NCBI RefSeq assembly: GCF_004920835.1 | Contig: NZ_QFHO01000014.1 | Location: 39,799-103,798 of the forward strand | From: Stenotrophomonas maltophilia | GTDB lineage: Bacteria > Pseudomonadota > Gammaproteobacteria > Xanthomonadales > Xanthomonadaceae | Direction of reading: 5' to 3' | DNA length: 64,000 nucleotides | In this document: piece after piece, positions 54,557 to 63,945 of the stretch | Layout of the letters: every line of letters starts with the position of its first letter | Position numbering within the stretch: position 1 is the first letter of the stretch | Translations under genes and position numbers: made by a program | Notes under the pieces: model-generated | What the model saw: the letters and a program-made list of their open reading frames with translations, nothing else | Database searches by the model: none | Told to the model about the DNA's origin: nothing

Positions 54557-55233
54557 GCACGCGTCTGCGAAGCAGCGGCGTGCTTCTGCTGGCCTTCGGC
54601 CTGGCGGCATGCCAGCCGCCGGAACCGCCGGTGCTGGCACCGGCGGCCAAGGCCACCACGCAACCGGTGCAGCAACCGGCGGCCAATGATGACCTCGACC
54701 CGATGGCGCGCACGCCGATCGACGATCCGCCCTCCACGGAAGAGACCAACAGCGATGACGCGCCGGCGGTGGTCTCGGTGGCGCTGGACCATGCCGGCGA
54801 GGTGCTGATCGGACAACACATGACGGATCTGAAGGCATTCGGGCCGTGGACGGCACAAGGAGCGGTCGAAGCGCTCGGCGGAAGCTGCGAGTACTACGAC
54901 GGCAAGGGGCTGCCGCCCGGCGTGTCGATGATGACCGACGAAGATCGCGTGGTCCGTTTCGACCTCGGCCTGGATCCGGAGAGCGGGGCGCCGACCCAGC
55001 AGCCGGGCCCGTTCGGCCTGCGCGTCGGCATGACCCGCGCCCAGGCGGTTGCCCGGTTTCCGAAGCCGCCTGTGTCCAGCCCGCATGCCTACGATGGCGA
55101 GCAGGGCGAGTACCTGACCTGGCAGGACCCGGGCTCGGCCCTTGGCATCCGCGTGGAACTGTTTGAAGGGAGGGTCATCCAGATGTACTGGGGGACCAGC
55201 GATGCGATTGAACTGATTGAAGGATGTGCCTGA
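54553..55233 (+). CDS. Lipoprotein of unknown function between trpB and trpA
   Basis: 226 aa. Signal peptide with lipobox LAACQ (Cys20). A Pro/Asp-rich linker leads to a small domain (about 80-226) with [19 protein letters not shown], a motif with the turn seen in BamE/SmpA-like folds, and two Cys ([14 protein letters not shown]) that may pair. It sits exactly between trpB (GTGA overlap) and trpA (1-bp gap to the ATG), so all three are translated from one message although an envelope lipoprotein has no evident part in tryptophan synthesis. Function unknown. Confidence 0.75.
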   Translation: MSTRLRSSGVLLLAFGLAACQPPEPPVLAPAAKATTQPVQQPAANDDLDPMARTPIDDPPSTEETNSDDAPAVVSVALDHAGEVLIGQHMTDLKAFGPWTAQGAVEALGGSCEYYDGKGLPPGVSMMTDEDRVVRFDLGLDPESGAPTQQPGPFGLRVGMTRAQAVARFPKPPVSSPHAYDGEQGEYLTWQDPGSALGIRVELFEGRVIQMYWGTSDAIELIEGCA

Positions 55234-55234
55234 G

Positions 55235-56044
55235 ATGCCTGTTTCCCGACTCGATGCCTGTTTCCAGCGCCTGCGCGCGCAGCAGCGCAAGGCGCTGATC
55301 CCTTTCATCACGGCAGGTGATCCCTCGCTGGAGGCGACCGTGCCGGTGATGCATGCACTGGTCGGAGCCGGTGCCGATGTGATTGAGCTGGGCGTGCCGT
55401 TCTCCGACCCGATGGCCGACGGCCCGACCATCCAGCGCAGCTCCGAGCGCGCGCTGGCACGCGGTGCTGGCAGCCGTTACGTGCTGCGGGCGGTGGCGCA
55501 GTTCCGCGAGCGCGACGCGCAGACCCCGGTGGTACTGATGGGCTACCTGAACCCGGTGGAGATCCATGGCTACGCAGCATTCGCCAGGAACGCCGTGGAC
55601 GCCGGTGTCGATGGAGTGCTGCTGGTCGACCTGCCGCCGGAAGAAGCCGGTGAGGCGCAGCAGGCCTTCGATGCTGCCGGCCTGGCGCTGGTGCTGCTGG
55701 CCTCGCCGACCACCAGCGAGGCACGTGCCGACAAGCTGCTGGCATTGGCGCGTGGTTACCTTTACTACGTCAGCTTCGCTGGCGTCACCGGTGCCTCCGA
55801 GCGGCTGGACAGCGATGCCGCAAGCGCTCGGCTGCAGGCCCTGCGCACGCGCGCATCGGTGCCGGTGGTGGCAGGTTTCGGCATCAAGGATGCAGCCAGT
55901 GCTGCGGCCATGGCCCGCCAGGCCGATGGCGTGGTGGTCGGCAGCGCGCTGGTCGCCGCGCTGGCTGAGGCGGGCTCGGTGGAACAGGCCGCGCAGCGTG
56001 CCGCTGCCTTCCTGGCCCCGCTGCGGCAGGCATTGGACCAGTAA
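55235..56044 (+). CDS. trpA: Tryptophan synthase alpha subunit
   Basis: 269 aa TIM-barrel enzyme cleaving indoleglycerol phosphate. The catalytic Glu51 (VIELGVPFSDP) and Asp62 (SDPMADGP) are present, with PFITAGDPSL, YYVSFAGVTGAS and VVAGFGIKDA (phosphate site). Start at the ATG at 55235 (MPVSRLDACF), with AAGGA upstream; a start 18 bp earlier is less likely. A REP pair follows. Confidence 0.95.
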   Translation: MPVSRLDACFQRLRAQQRKALIPFITAGDPSLEATVPVMHALVGAGADVIELGVPFSDPMADGPTIQRSSERALARGAGSRYVLRAVAQFRERDAQTPVVLMGYLNPVEIHGYAAFARNAVDAGVDGVLLVDLPPEEAGEAQQAFDAAGLALVLLASPTTSEARADKLLALARGYLYYVSFAGVTGASERLDSDAASARLQALRTRASVPVVAGFGIKDAASAAAMARQADGVVVGSALVAALAEAGSVEQAAQRAAAFLAPLRQALDQ

Positions 56045-56046
56045 CG

Positions 56047-56112
56047 GTAGCGCCGGGCCATGCCCGGCGGTGCCGGCCGCAAGGGGATCCGCCGGGCATG
56101 GCCCGGCACTAC
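56047..56112. repeat. REP (GTAG-type) inverted pair, GCCGGGC family
   Basis: Forward unit 56047-56069 begins two bases after the trpA TAA; inverted unit 56090-56112 ends CTAC. It separates the trp unit from accD. Confidence 0.85.
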
Positions 56113-56263
56113 CCGCGCGGCGTTGCCGCGCTAAACGTACGTCCCAGCATGGTTTTTCCCGGCCTTCCGCCGGTGGCACAGGGGGTGCACGGGCAGGGAA
56201 AGCGGAGCTAGACTGTCCGCCTTTGCGGCCCTTGGGCCGCCCTGAACGGAAGTGTCCTCCCGC

Positions 56264-57139
56264 ATGAGTTGGCTCAGCAAGTTGATGCCGTCCGGCATCC
56301 GCACCGACAACACCCCCAGCAAGAAGCGCAGCGTCCCCGAGGGCCTGTGGGAAAAGTGCAGCAACTGCGGCAGCGCGTTGTACCGGCCAGAACTGGAAGA
56401 GAACCTGGAGGTCTGCCCGAAGTGCGGCCACCACATGGCGATCCGTGCACGTGCGCGCCTGGCAGCGTTGTTCGACGCCGACAGCACCACCGAGATCGCT
56501 GCGCGCCTGGGCCCGACCGACCTGCTCAAGTTCAAGGACCAGAAGAAGTACAGCGAGCGCATCAAGATCGCGCAGAAGAACACCGGCGAGTACGACGCGC
56601 TGATCGCCATGCGCGGCCTGCTCAAGGGCCGTGCGCTGGTGGCCTCGTCGTTCGACTTCGCTTTCATGGGCGGCTCGATGGGCTCGGTGGTGGGTGAGCG
56701 CTTCTCGCTGGCTGCCGAAACCGCAGTCGAGATCGGTGCCCCCTATGTGTGCTTCTCGCAGAGTGGTGGCGCGCGCATGCAGGAAGGCCTGTTCTCGCTG
56801 ATGCAGATGGCCAAGACCTCTGCAGCGCTGGGCAAACTGCGTGAAGCCGGCCTGCCGTTCATTTCGGTGCTGACCCACCCGACCACCGGTGGCGTGTCGG
56901 CATCGTTTGCGATGCTGGGCGACATCAACATCGCCGAGCCGCAGGCACTGATCGGTTTCGCCGGCCCGCGCGTGATCGAACAGACCGTGCGCGAAAAGCT
57001 GCCGGAAGGCTTCCAGCGTTCGGAGTTCCTGCTCGAGCACGGCGCCATCGACCAGATCTGCGACCGCCGTGAAATGCGTGACCGTCTCGCCGACCTGCTG
57101 GCGATGCTGGGCCGTCAGCCGGCGCCGGAGGTGGCGTGA
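56264..57139 (+). CDS. accD: Acetyl-CoA carboxylase carboxyltransferase beta subunit
   Basis: 291 aa. It transfers CO2 from biotin to acetyl-CoA together with AccA. The N-terminal zinc ribbon has Cys32-Cys35 and Cys51-Cys54 ([18 protein letters not shown]). The crotonase-like carboxyltransferase domain includes [14 protein letters not shown] and [11 protein letters not shown] and [17 protein letters not shown] at 56264 (MSWLSKL). The TGA overlaps the glmM ATG by one base. Confidence 0.96.
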   Translation: MSWLSKLMPSGIRTDNTPSKKRSVPEGLWEKCSNCGSALYRPELEENLEVCPKCGHHMAIRARARLAALFDADSTTEIAARLGPTDLLKFKDQKKYSERIKIAQKNTGEYDALIAMRGLLKGRALVASSFDFAFMGGSMGSVVGERFSLAAETAVEIGAPYVCFSQSGGARMQEGLFSLMQMAKTSAALGKLREAGLPFISVLTHPTTGGVSASFAMLGDINIAEPQALIGFAGPRVIEQTVREKLPEGFQRSEFLLEHGAIDQICDRREMRDRLADLLAMLGRQPAPEVA

Positions 57140-58500
57140 TGGGAGGCCGCAAGTACTTCGGTACTGATGGCATCCGTGGGCGGGTCGGCCAGGGCGTGAT
57201 CTCGGCCGACTTCGTGCTGCGTCTGGGCAACGCCCTGGGCCGGGTGCTGGTGGCCCAGCGTGGCCAGGACGGGCGCCGGCCGATCGTGATCATCGGCAAG
57301 GACACCCGCATTTCCGGCTACATGTTCGAAGCGGCGCTGGAGGCTGGGCTGGTCGCCGCCGGTGCTGATGTGCAGCTGCTGGGGCCGATGCCGACCCCGG
57401 CCGTGGCCTTCCTGACCCGCACGCTGGGCGTGGATGCCGGCATCGTCATCAGTGCTTCGCATAACCCGCACTACGACAACGGCATCAAGTTCTTCTCCGC
57501 CCAGGGCGAGAAGCTCGACGATGCCACCGAGCTGGCGCTGGAAGCGGCACTGGATGTTCCGTTCACCACCGCCGAATCGGAGAAGCTGGGCAAAGCTTCG
57601 CGTGCACGTGAGGCGGTCGGCCGCTACATCGAATTCTGCAAGGCCAGCGTGCCGCGTGCATTCGACCTGCGTGGCGTGCGCCTGGTCCTGGACTGTGCGC
57701 ATGGGGCCACCTACCAGATCGCACCGCTGCTGTTCCGTGAGCTCGGTGCGGAAGTGATCGGTATCGGTGCTGAACCCAACGGCGTCAACATCAACGCCGG
57801 CGTCGGTTCCACCCATATCGACAACCTGGCGGCCAAGGTGCGCGAGACCCGCGCCGATCTCGGCATCGCCTTCGATGGCGATGGCGACCGCGTGCTGATG
57901 GCCGATGACCAGGGCAATCCGGTCGACGGTGATGACCTGCTGTACATCCTGGCACGTGCGTGGAAGGACGAAGGTCGCCTGCGCGGTCCGGTGGTCGGTA
58001 CGCTGATGAGCAACTACGGTGTGGAGAAGGCCTTCGCCGATCTGCAGATTCCGTTCCTGCGCAGCAACGTCGGTGACCGCTACGTGCACCAGGCGCTGAT
58101 CGAAGGTGGTGGCGTGCTCGGCGGTGAAGCGTCGGGACACCTGCTGTGCCTGGATCGGGCCACCACCGGCGATGGCATCGTCAGTGCCCTGCAGGTGCTG
58201 GTGGCGCTGCGCAACAACGGCCAGACCCTGCGCCAGGCGCTGAAGGGGCTGGTGCGGGTGCCGCAGAAGACGGTGAACGTGCGGCTGGGCAATGTCTCGG
58301 CCAAGGCCACGGTGCAGGCTGAAAGCGTGCAGTCCGCGCTCGCCGACGCGCAGCAGGCGGTGGCCGGTCGTGGTCGTGCCTTCCTGCGTCCTTCCGGTAC
58401 CGAGCCGGTGGTGCGGGTTACGGTGGAAGCTGACGACGCGACGCTGATGCAGGACACGCTCGATCGCCTGTCTGCCGCGGTACGCGCCGCCGCCAGCTGA
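57139..58500 (+). CDS. glmM: Phosphoglucosamine mutase
   Basis: 453 aa. It interconverts GlcN-6-P and GlcN-1-P on the path to UDP-GlcNAc for peptidoglycan and LPS. The phosphoserine loop is [16 protein letters not shown] (Ser107), the metal loop [11 protein letters not shown], the sugar loop GEASGH and the phosphate loop [11 protein letters not shown]. The start (TGATG) overlaps accD. A strong terminator follows. Confidence 0.96.
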   Translation: MGGRKYFGTDGIRGRVGQGVISADFVLRLGNALGRVLVAQRGQDGRRPIVIIGKDTRISGYMFEAALEAGLVAAGADVQLLGPMPTPAVAFLTRTLGVDAGIVISASHNPHYDNGIKFFSAQGEKLDDATELALEAALDVPFTTAESEKLGKASRAREAVGRYIEFCKASVPRAFDLRGVRLVLDCAHGATYQIAPLLFRELGAEVIGIGAEPNGVNINAGVGSTHIDNLAAKVRETRADLGIAFDGDGDRVLMADDQGNPVDGDDLLYILARAWKDEGRLRGPVVGTLMSNYGVEKAFADLQIPFLRSNVGDRYVHQALIEGGGVLGGEASGHLLCLDRATTGDGIVSALQVLVALRNNGQTLRQALKGLVRVPQKTVNVRLGNVSAKATVQAESVQSALADAQQAVAGRGRAFLRPSGTEPVVRVTVEADDATLMQDTLDRLSAAVRAAAS

Positions 58501-58520
58501 GGCTGCCGCGCGGTGAAATG

Positions 58521-58549
58521 AAAACGCCCCGGGAAGCCGGGGCGTTTTT
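58521..58549. terminator. Bidirectional terminator between glmM and the deacetylase gene
   Basis: AAAACGCCCC, loop, GGGGCGTTTTT. A4 before and T5 after make it usable from both sides. Confidence 0.9.
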
Positions 58550-58575
58550 CTTTGCGCGGGCGGTGCACGCGGTAC

Positions 58576-59433
58576 TCAGGGCCCCGGCACCATCTTCTTC
58601 TGCCGCGCCTTGAAACCATTGAACAGTGGCCCGATCAGCGGGTTGTAGCTCAGCCTGATGCGCTTGCGCAGCCAGCTGGCCGGCCGGTTGCGGATGGCGA
58701 ACCGGTAGATGCGTTCCGGGTCGCCTCCGACCAGGTTGCGGCCGAAAGGATGAGTGGTGTGCAGGTAGCGGAAGCCGTGCTCGCGCGCCACCTCGATGTG
58801 GTCCTGGTCGAAATCGCCATACGGCCAGCACAGCGTGTCCGAGACTTGGCCCAGCTTGTCCTGCAGGACCTCGCGCGAAACCGCCAGGTCGTGGCTCAGG
58901 CCTGCGCGGCGCTGCGCACGGTCCAGGTCGGTGCGGCGCAGCCAGCGCGTATGGGTATGGGTATGGCAATGCATCTCGAAGGTGCCGGCGGCAATGCTGG
59001 CGCGCGCTTCGCTCCAGCGCATCATCACATCGTCGCTGCGGTCCTGTTCGTAGATCGCCGCTTCGCAGCCCCGGTGGTCCGGGGTGGCAGGCAGCGTTGC
59101 CCCTTCGATGCCTGCATGCGGGCGTTCCGGGCCTTCGCCCATCCAGCCGGTGACCACGAACACCACTGCGTGCATGCCGTACTTGTGCAGGATCGGATGC
59201 GCATACACCCAGTTGTCCAGGTAGCCATCGTCGAAGGTGATCACGATTGATTTGCGTGGTACCGGCTTGCCGGCGAGGAAGCCGGCATATTGGTCCAGCG
59301 TCAGCGACGTCCAGCCATTGCCGGCCAGCCACGCGATCTGGCTCTCGAAGTTTTCCGGCGACACCGTGATCATGCCCGGTGAAGGACTGACGTGATGGTG
59401 CATCAGCACCGGTACGGTTCGGGCCTCAGCCAT
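58576..59433 (-). CDS. Polysaccharide deacetylase (NodB-type)
   Basis: 285 aa carbohydrate esterase 4 fold. The catalytic Asp/metal Asp are in TFDDGY (Asp68, Asp69); the His ligands in HCHTHTHTRW and the Arg/His loop CWPYGDFDQDH are present. N-terminal VLMHHHVSPSPGM is typical of PgaB/IcaB-like and O-antigen-type deacetylases. There is no clear signal peptide. It overlaps the glycosyltransferase gene by eight bases and is the last gene of a three-gene minus-strand unit. Confidence 0.88.
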   Translation of the reverse strand: MAEARTVPVLMHHHVSPSPGMITVSPENFESQIAWLAGNGWTSLTLDQYAGFLAGKPVPRKSIVITFDDGYLDNWVYAHPILHKYGMHAVVFVVTGWMGEGPERPHAGIEGATLPATPDHRGCEAAIYEQDRSDDVMMRWSEARASIAAGTFEMHCHTHTHTRWLRRTDLDRAQRRAGLSHDLAVSREVLQDKLGQVSDTLCWPYGDFDQDHIEVAREHGFRYLHTTHPFGRNLVGGDPERIYRFAIRNRPASWLRKRIRLSYNPLIGPLFNGFKARQKKMVPGP

Positions 59434-60571
59434 GTCCCAGCTCCTTCAGCCACTGGTGGTAATAGTGTTCGGTGGTCTCGCCGTGACCGTCCGGGGTGAA
59501 ACGGTGTGCGCTGTGCATCCAGTCCCAGCCGGCGCGGCCCATCTGCCGACGCCGCTGTGGATCGTCCACCAGCAGGCGCAGGGCACCGGTCAAGGCTGCA
59601 TTGTCGCCCAGGCGAGTGAGGATCGCATTGCTGCCATCAACCACCATTTCCGGTACGCCGCCGACCCGGGTGGCCACGATCGGTACACCGACATAGGCCG
59701 CTTCCAGGAATACGGTACCGGCCGCTTCCTTGTGCGAGGCGAGGGCGAAGATGTCGAAGCCGGCCATCAGGCGGCAGGCGCCATCGCGGTATCCCAGCAG
59801 GTGTACCTGCTGCTGCACTCCATGCTCTGCGCACAGCGCCTGCAGTCGTTCCATCACCTGTTGGCCATCGCCGACGATGACCAGATGCAGGTCCGGGTTG
59901 GCTTTGCACAGGGGAACCATCGCCTGCAGCAGGTCGGCATGGCCCTTGGGCTCACGCAGCACCGCCACGCAGCCGACCACGATGTCCCGTTCGCCGAAAC
60001 CGAGCTCGGCACGCACTTGCGCGCGCACCTCCTGCAGGCACTGCCAGGGATCGGCCTTGCGGATCTCGCTCCAGCGCGGCGGCACCGCGATCGGCGGCAC
60101 GATGCCGATATGCTCGGCCGGTATGCCACGGTCGGCCAGCAGCTGCTTGACGAAACTGCTGACGGTCAGAACCCGGTGCGGAAGCCCGGTATAGGTCAGC
60201 AGCGAATTGACCGGACTCATCAGATGGCGCGAGCGCACCACCAGCGGCGTACCGCCCAGACGCGCACCTGCAGCGGCGATCAGCGCGTCACGGCGGCTGG
60301 TGGTATTGACCACGTCGTAACGTTCGCGGCGGACCAGTCGTGACACCGACCAGATGCCGCGCAGCAGGCGGGCGAGCCCGCCCATGCGCAGCGCGTGCAC
60401 GGTGAAACCGTCGTCACGCGCCAGCTTGGCCAGCCGTGCATCCGGCTGGCACAGCAGCGACACATCATGGCCGCGCGCACGCATCACCTGCATGTGGCGG
60501 AAGATGTAGATCTCCTGCCCGCCCATTCCCTTGGCGGCTTCGGTATGCAGGATGCGCAGCGGACGGTTCAT
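59426..60571 (-). CDS. GT4-family glycosyltransferase
   Basis: 381 aa retaining glycosyltransferase, GT-B fold. N-terminal acceptor domain starts RILHTEAAKGMGGQEIYIFRHMQ; the donor domain has the E-x7-E element SHKEAAGTVFLEAAYVGVPIVAT and the loop VAVLREPKGHADLL. It likely adds a sugar to an LPS core or envelope glycan; donor and acceptor are unknown. Neighbours (deacetylase, sulfatase-fold protein) support an envelope role. Confidence 0.88.
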   Translation of the reverse strand: MNRPLRILHTEAAKGMGGQEIYIFRHMQVMRARGHDVSLLCQPDARLAKLARDDGFTVHALRMGGLARLLRGIWSVSRLVRRERYDVVNTTSRRDALIAAAGARLGGTPLVVRSRHLMSPVNSLLTYTGLPHRVLTVSSFVKQLLADRGIPAEHIGIVPPIAVPPRWSEIRKADPWQCLQEVRAQVRAELGFGERDIVVGCVAVLREPKGHADLLQAMVPLCKANPDLHLVIVGDGQQVMERLQALCAEHGVQQQVHLLGYRDGACRLMAGFDIFALASHKEAAGTVFLEAAYVGVPIVATRVGGVPEMVVDGSNAILTRLGDNAALTGALRLLVDDPQRRRQMGRAGWDWMHSAHRFTPDGHGETTEHYYHQWLKELGHG

Positions 60572-60590
60572 GCGGGATGATCCTTGGGGG

Positions 60591-62468
60591 TCAGCGGTTG
60601 CGGAAGCGGGTCAGCGCTTCCCATGCAGAGCGGACGGCGGCGGAGTCCGGGACCTGCTGAGGCAGCGGGCGGTAACGCAGGTCAAGCGCCGTTGCGTTGC
60701 CGAATTTGTCGAACACGTAGATGGCGTCGCCGTGGCGGACCGCGCGTTGCGACCAGCTTTCCACCACCAGTGCGCGTTGGCCCGTGGGTTCGCCCAGCAG
60801 GTCCTGGCCGGTGCTGAAGTCGGTCAGCGCGTTCTCGCAGCCCAGTGCGTGGCGCATCAGGGTCGGCACCCAGTCTTCGTGGGAACTGGTGCGTGTCTGA
60901 ATGCCGCTGGCCTGGCCTGGCCAGTGCAGTACGAACGGCACCTGCAGCTGGTAATCGGAGAAGTTGCCGTTGTGGCCCCAGTAGTTCAGCTTGAGGTCGT
61001 TGAATTCTTCGGCGTGATCACCGGTGACCAGGACGATGGTGTCCTCGGCCAGGCCCTGCGCGCGCAAGTCGTCCAGCAATGAGCCGAGAAGACTGTCGGC
61101 GTAGTGCACGGCGGTGCGGTAGCGGTTGAGCTCCGGCGTCGGGTCGTGGTCGGGGCCGAATTTCAGGAAGTCGATTTCCTTGGCCATCGGTGTGGCCACC
61201 GGCGGATAGCTGGCAGGCAGGTGGTAGCCAGCGTGGGTGGAGTCGAGGAACACGAAACCGAACCAGGGCTGCTGTGCCGCCTGGCTGGTACGGATGTCCT
61301 TCTGCAGCGCAGCGACGATGGCACGGTCGCGGCCATCCGGGCCGAGTTCGGACGGTCCTTGATGCAGCTGATCGCGGACGTCGGCAAACACGGTGCGGTC
61401 GAATTCGGGGCTGTACAGCGGCGCACTGCCATACAGGTGCAGGTCGTAGCCCTGTTGGCGCAGTACCTGGAACAGCTGCGAGCCACGCTGTTCGTCCAGC
61501 ATGCTCTGCCAGTAGCCACCGGGCAGGCCGTAGAGCAGGCCGAACAGGCCATAGCGGGTGGCGTTGCCGGTGCTGAAGTGGTGGTCGTATACACGCGACC
61601 CCTGTGCCAGCGCCGAGGCATTGGGCATCAGCTGGGGGGTCAGGACGTCGTGGCGCAGCGACTCCAGCACCACCATCAGCACGTTGGGGCGGTGCGGGTT
61701 CTGGCAGCGCAGCGGCTGCAGCGGATACTGCAACTGGGCGTGGCGCGGATCTGGCAGCCCGGCCTGCTGTTCGCTGACCACACCGAGCTTGCGCATGAAG
61801 CTCTTGGCGGTGATCGGCTGTGCCCATGGCAGATAGTTCCACTGCGCGATCACATCGCGGTCGCCGCGGGCATCGTAGTAGGCGGTGGCGACCTGGCCGC
61901 CGGCCATCAGTAGTGCGACCACCGCCCAGGCCTGCAGTACCGTGCGCCGACGGGGCAGGGCCGGCAGCAGCTTCCAGCAGGCCCAGGCCAGCAGGCCTTC
62001 GGCGGTGAAGATGGCGGCCACCAGCAGGCCCGCCTGCAGCCAGGTTTTCCAGGACAGCGCCACCTGGTCCTGCAGTGCGCCACCGAAGACCATGTTCACC
62101 ACCATGGCATTGAGGTGGAAGCGGTACAGGGTGAACACCTTGGCGTCGACCAGCAGCAGGCACAGCCACAGGCCCTGCAGCAGCACTGCACTGACACTCA
62201 GGATGCGTGCGTTGCGCTGCCAGAGTCCCAGCAGCAGTGGCAACAGGCCGGCCAGCGCGCCGAATGCCAGCAGATGGCCGGGCAGGGCGACGGACAGGTA
62301 AACCAGGCCGATTGCGCCACCGGGGTTGTCGGTCAGCGGTACGTTCCCAACAGTGATGGCTGCGGCCAGGATCGCGTTGCCGGCCACGAACAGCGACCAC
62401 CAGGCCAGCCGGCGCCAGTGGCGGGCGGTATCTGCTACGGGCGTGGTGTCGGCTGGGTCGGAGGGCAT
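60591..62468 (-). CDS. YejM/PbgA-like inner-membrane sulfatase-fold protein
   Basis: 625 aa. The N-terminal part has about five TM helices, with the conserved VFTLYRFHLNAMVVNMVFGG segment (DUF3413). The periplasmic sulfatase/alkaline-phosphatase fold starts at about 270 with PNVLMVVLESLRHDV, FSTGNATRYGLFGLLYGLPGGYW (usual nucleophile region), FVFLDSTHAGYHLP and VTGDHAEEF. In E. coli YejM regulates LPS synthesis and has lost phosphotransferase function. Here it could be a regulator or a true phosphoglycerol/phosphoethanolamine transferase. 19 bp before the GT4 gene. Confidence 0.85.
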   Translation of the reverse strand: MPSDPADTTPVADTARHWRRLAWWSLFVAGNAILAAAITVGNVPLTDNPGGAIGLVYLSVALPGHLLAFGALAGLLPLLLGLWQRNARILSVSAVLLQGLWLCLLLVDAKVFTLYRFHLNAMVVNMVFGGALQDQVALSWKTWLQAGLLVAAIFTAEGLLAWACWKLLPALPRRRTVLQAWAVVALLMAGGQVATAYYDARGDRDVIAQWNYLPWAQPITAKSFMRKLGVVSEQQAGLPDPRHAQLQYPLQPLRCQNPHRPNVLMVVLESLRHDVLTPQLMPNASALAQGSRVYDHHFSTGNATRYGLFGLLYGLPGGYWQSMLDEQRGSQLFQVLRQQGYDLHLYGSAPLYSPEFDRTVFADVRDQLHQGPSELGPDGRDRAIVAALQKDIRTSQAAQQPWFGFVFLDSTHAGYHLPASYPPVATPMAKEIDFLKFGPDHDPTPELNRYRTAVHYADSLLGSLLDDLRAQGLAEDTIVLVTGDHAEEFNDLKLNYWGHNGNFSDYQLQVPFVLHWPGQASGIQTRTSSHEDWVPTLMRHALGCENALTDFSTGQDLLGEPTGQRALVVESWSQRAVRHGDAIYVFDKFGNATALDLRYRPLPQQVPDSAAVRSAWEALTRFRNR

Positions 62469-62664
62469 GGTGCGGGCGGGGTCGGGTGGCTGGAAGAAAC
62501 GCGCGGCACCAACGTGATTGAATCGTTAAATGTGCTCGGGTCGCGCATTGTATCGGTTTGTTTCCTTGTATCGAGTCGCGTTCGCCGGGCGATCTGTCAC
62601 AATGTTCAGGCGGGCCCTGAATGCGCAGGCCCGTTTCAGACCCAACGACAAGCCAGGAACCGCT

Positions 62665-63600
62665 GTGAGCCAGATCCCGACCCTCGACATCACCCGTTTC
62701 GACAGCGACCGCGAAGCCTTCGTGGCCGAGCTGGGCGCGGCCTACCGCCAATGGGGATTCGCGGGCATCCGCAACCACGGCATCCCGCAGGCCGACATCG
62801 ACGCGGCCTACGGTGCCTTCAAGGCCTTCTTCGCCCTGCCGGATGAGGTCAAGCGCAAGTACCACGTGGCCGGCAGCGGCGGCGCCCGCGGCTACACCCC
62901 GTTCGGTGTTGAAACCGCCAAGGGTTCCAAGCACTTCGACCTGAAGGAGTTCTGGCACATCGGCCGCGAGATCGCCGACGACTCCAAGTACCGCGATGTG
63001 ATGGCCCCGAACCTGTGGCCGACCGAGGTCGAGGGCTTCCGTGAGCGTGGCTACGGCCTGTACCAGGCGCTGGACAACCTGGGTTCGCGCGTGCTGTCGG
63101 CGCTGGCCCTGCACATCGGCCTGCCGGAGAATTTCTTCGCCGACAAGACCAATTTCGGCAACTCGATCCTGCGTCCGATCCATTACCCGCCGATCACCAC
63201 CGACGACATCCCGAACGTGCGTGCGGGCGCCCATGGCGACATCAACTTCATCACCCTGCTGGTCGGCGCCAGTGCCGCCGGCCTCGAAGTGCAGTCGCAT
63301 GATGGCGAGTGGGTGCCGTTCACTTCGGACGCCGACACCATCGTGGTCAACATCGGCGACATGCTGCAGCGCCTGACCAACCATGTGTATCCGTCGACCA
63401 TCCACCGCGTGGTCAACCCCCCGGGTGAGCTGGCGCGCCAGCCGCGCTACTCGGTACCGTTCTTCCTGCACCCGAACCCGGACTTCCTGATCGATGTGCT
63501 GCCGTCCTGCATCACCCCGGAGAACCCGAGCCGGTACCCGGAGCCGATCACCGCCCACGGCTTCCTCGAGGAGCGCCTGCGCGAGATCAAGCTGAAGTAA
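62665..63600 (+). CDS. Isopenicillin-N-synthase-like 2-oxoglutarate/Fe(II) oxygenase
   Basis: 311 aa non-haem iron oxygenase. The N-terminal IPNS domain (WGFAGIRNHGIPQADIDAAY) and the iron-binding HGD (AHGDINFITLLVG), the distal His (VYPSTIHRVVNPP) and RxS (PRYSVPFF) are all present. No beta-lactam or ethylene genes are near; bacterial members often have unknown substrates. The GTG at 62665 with AGGAA five bases upstream is chosen; an ATG at 62602 is less likely. Confidence 0.86.
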   Translation: MSQIPTLDITRFDSDREAFVAELGAAYRQWGFAGIRNHGIPQADIDAAYGAFKAFFALPDEVKRKYHVAGSGGARGYTPFGVETAKGSKHFDLKEFWHIGREIADDSKYRDVMAPNLWPTEVEGFRERGYGLYQALDNLGSRVLSALALHIGLPENFFADKTNFGNSILRPIHYPPITTDDIPNVRAGAHGDINFITLLVGASAAGLEVQSHDGEWVPFTSDADTIVVNIGDMLQRLTNHVYPSTIHRVVNPPGELARQPRYSVPFFLHPNPDFLIDVLPSCITPENPSRYPEPITAHGFLEERLREIKLK

Positions 63601-63609
63601 TGAGAAGTG

Positions 63610-63637
63610 AAGGCCGCCGAAAGGCGGCCTTTTTCTT
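63610..63637 (+). terminator. Terminator after the IPNS-like gene
   Basis: AAGGCCGCC, loop GAAA, GGCGGCCTTTTT. It lies 10 bp after the stop. Confidence 0.9.
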
Positions 63638-63708
63638 TGCAGGGCTGCGCCCTGCACCCGCAGAGGCCGAAGCCGAAGCCAAAGCGGCTCTGGGATGTTC
63701 CGTGGGGA

Positions 63709-63810
63709 GGCGGGGAGGTGTCGGATGGCGGGGACGCCGTGAACCCGTCCATGGGGGCTTGGCCGCGGCATCCATGCCGCGGACACTCCGCCATCCGACA
63801 CCTCCCCGCC
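63709..63810. repeat. Large nested-palindrome element, copy 2
   Basis: Perfect 23-bp outer arms at 63709-63731 and 63788-63810. Inside: GGAC...GTCC (63731-63750) and the perfect hairpin CCGCGGCA / TGCCGCGG (63763-63782). The left flank TTCCGTGG and the right flank TTCGACAG are shared with copy 1 at 8991-9251, and both arms begin GGCGGGG. The inner sequence differs. Confidence 0.7.
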
Positions 63811-63852
63811 TTCGACAGTTTCCCGGTGACGGCGGGTAACTCGCGATTTCCG

Positions 63853-63900
63853 GTAGGTGTCGACCTTGGTCGACACGGTAGATCCACGCCATGCGTGTGG
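63853..63900 (+). repeat. Tandem REP pair (GTCGAC-type then ATCCACG-type)
   Basis: Units at 63853-63876 and 63878-63900, the second slightly degenerate at its end (CGTGTGG). Same order and stems as at 9301-9347. Confidence 0.85.
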
Positions 63901-63904
63901 GGTA

Positions 63905-63945
63905 GGGGTCAGATCCCTTTTCCGCAGGAAAAGGGATCTGACCCC
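63905..63945. repeat. Perfect palindrome, GGGGTC...GACCCC family
   Basis: 19-bp perfect arms (begin GGGGTCAGATCCC) around a GCA loop. Same family as 35797-35835; both are followed by a GCAGCTA flank. Confidence 0.85.
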
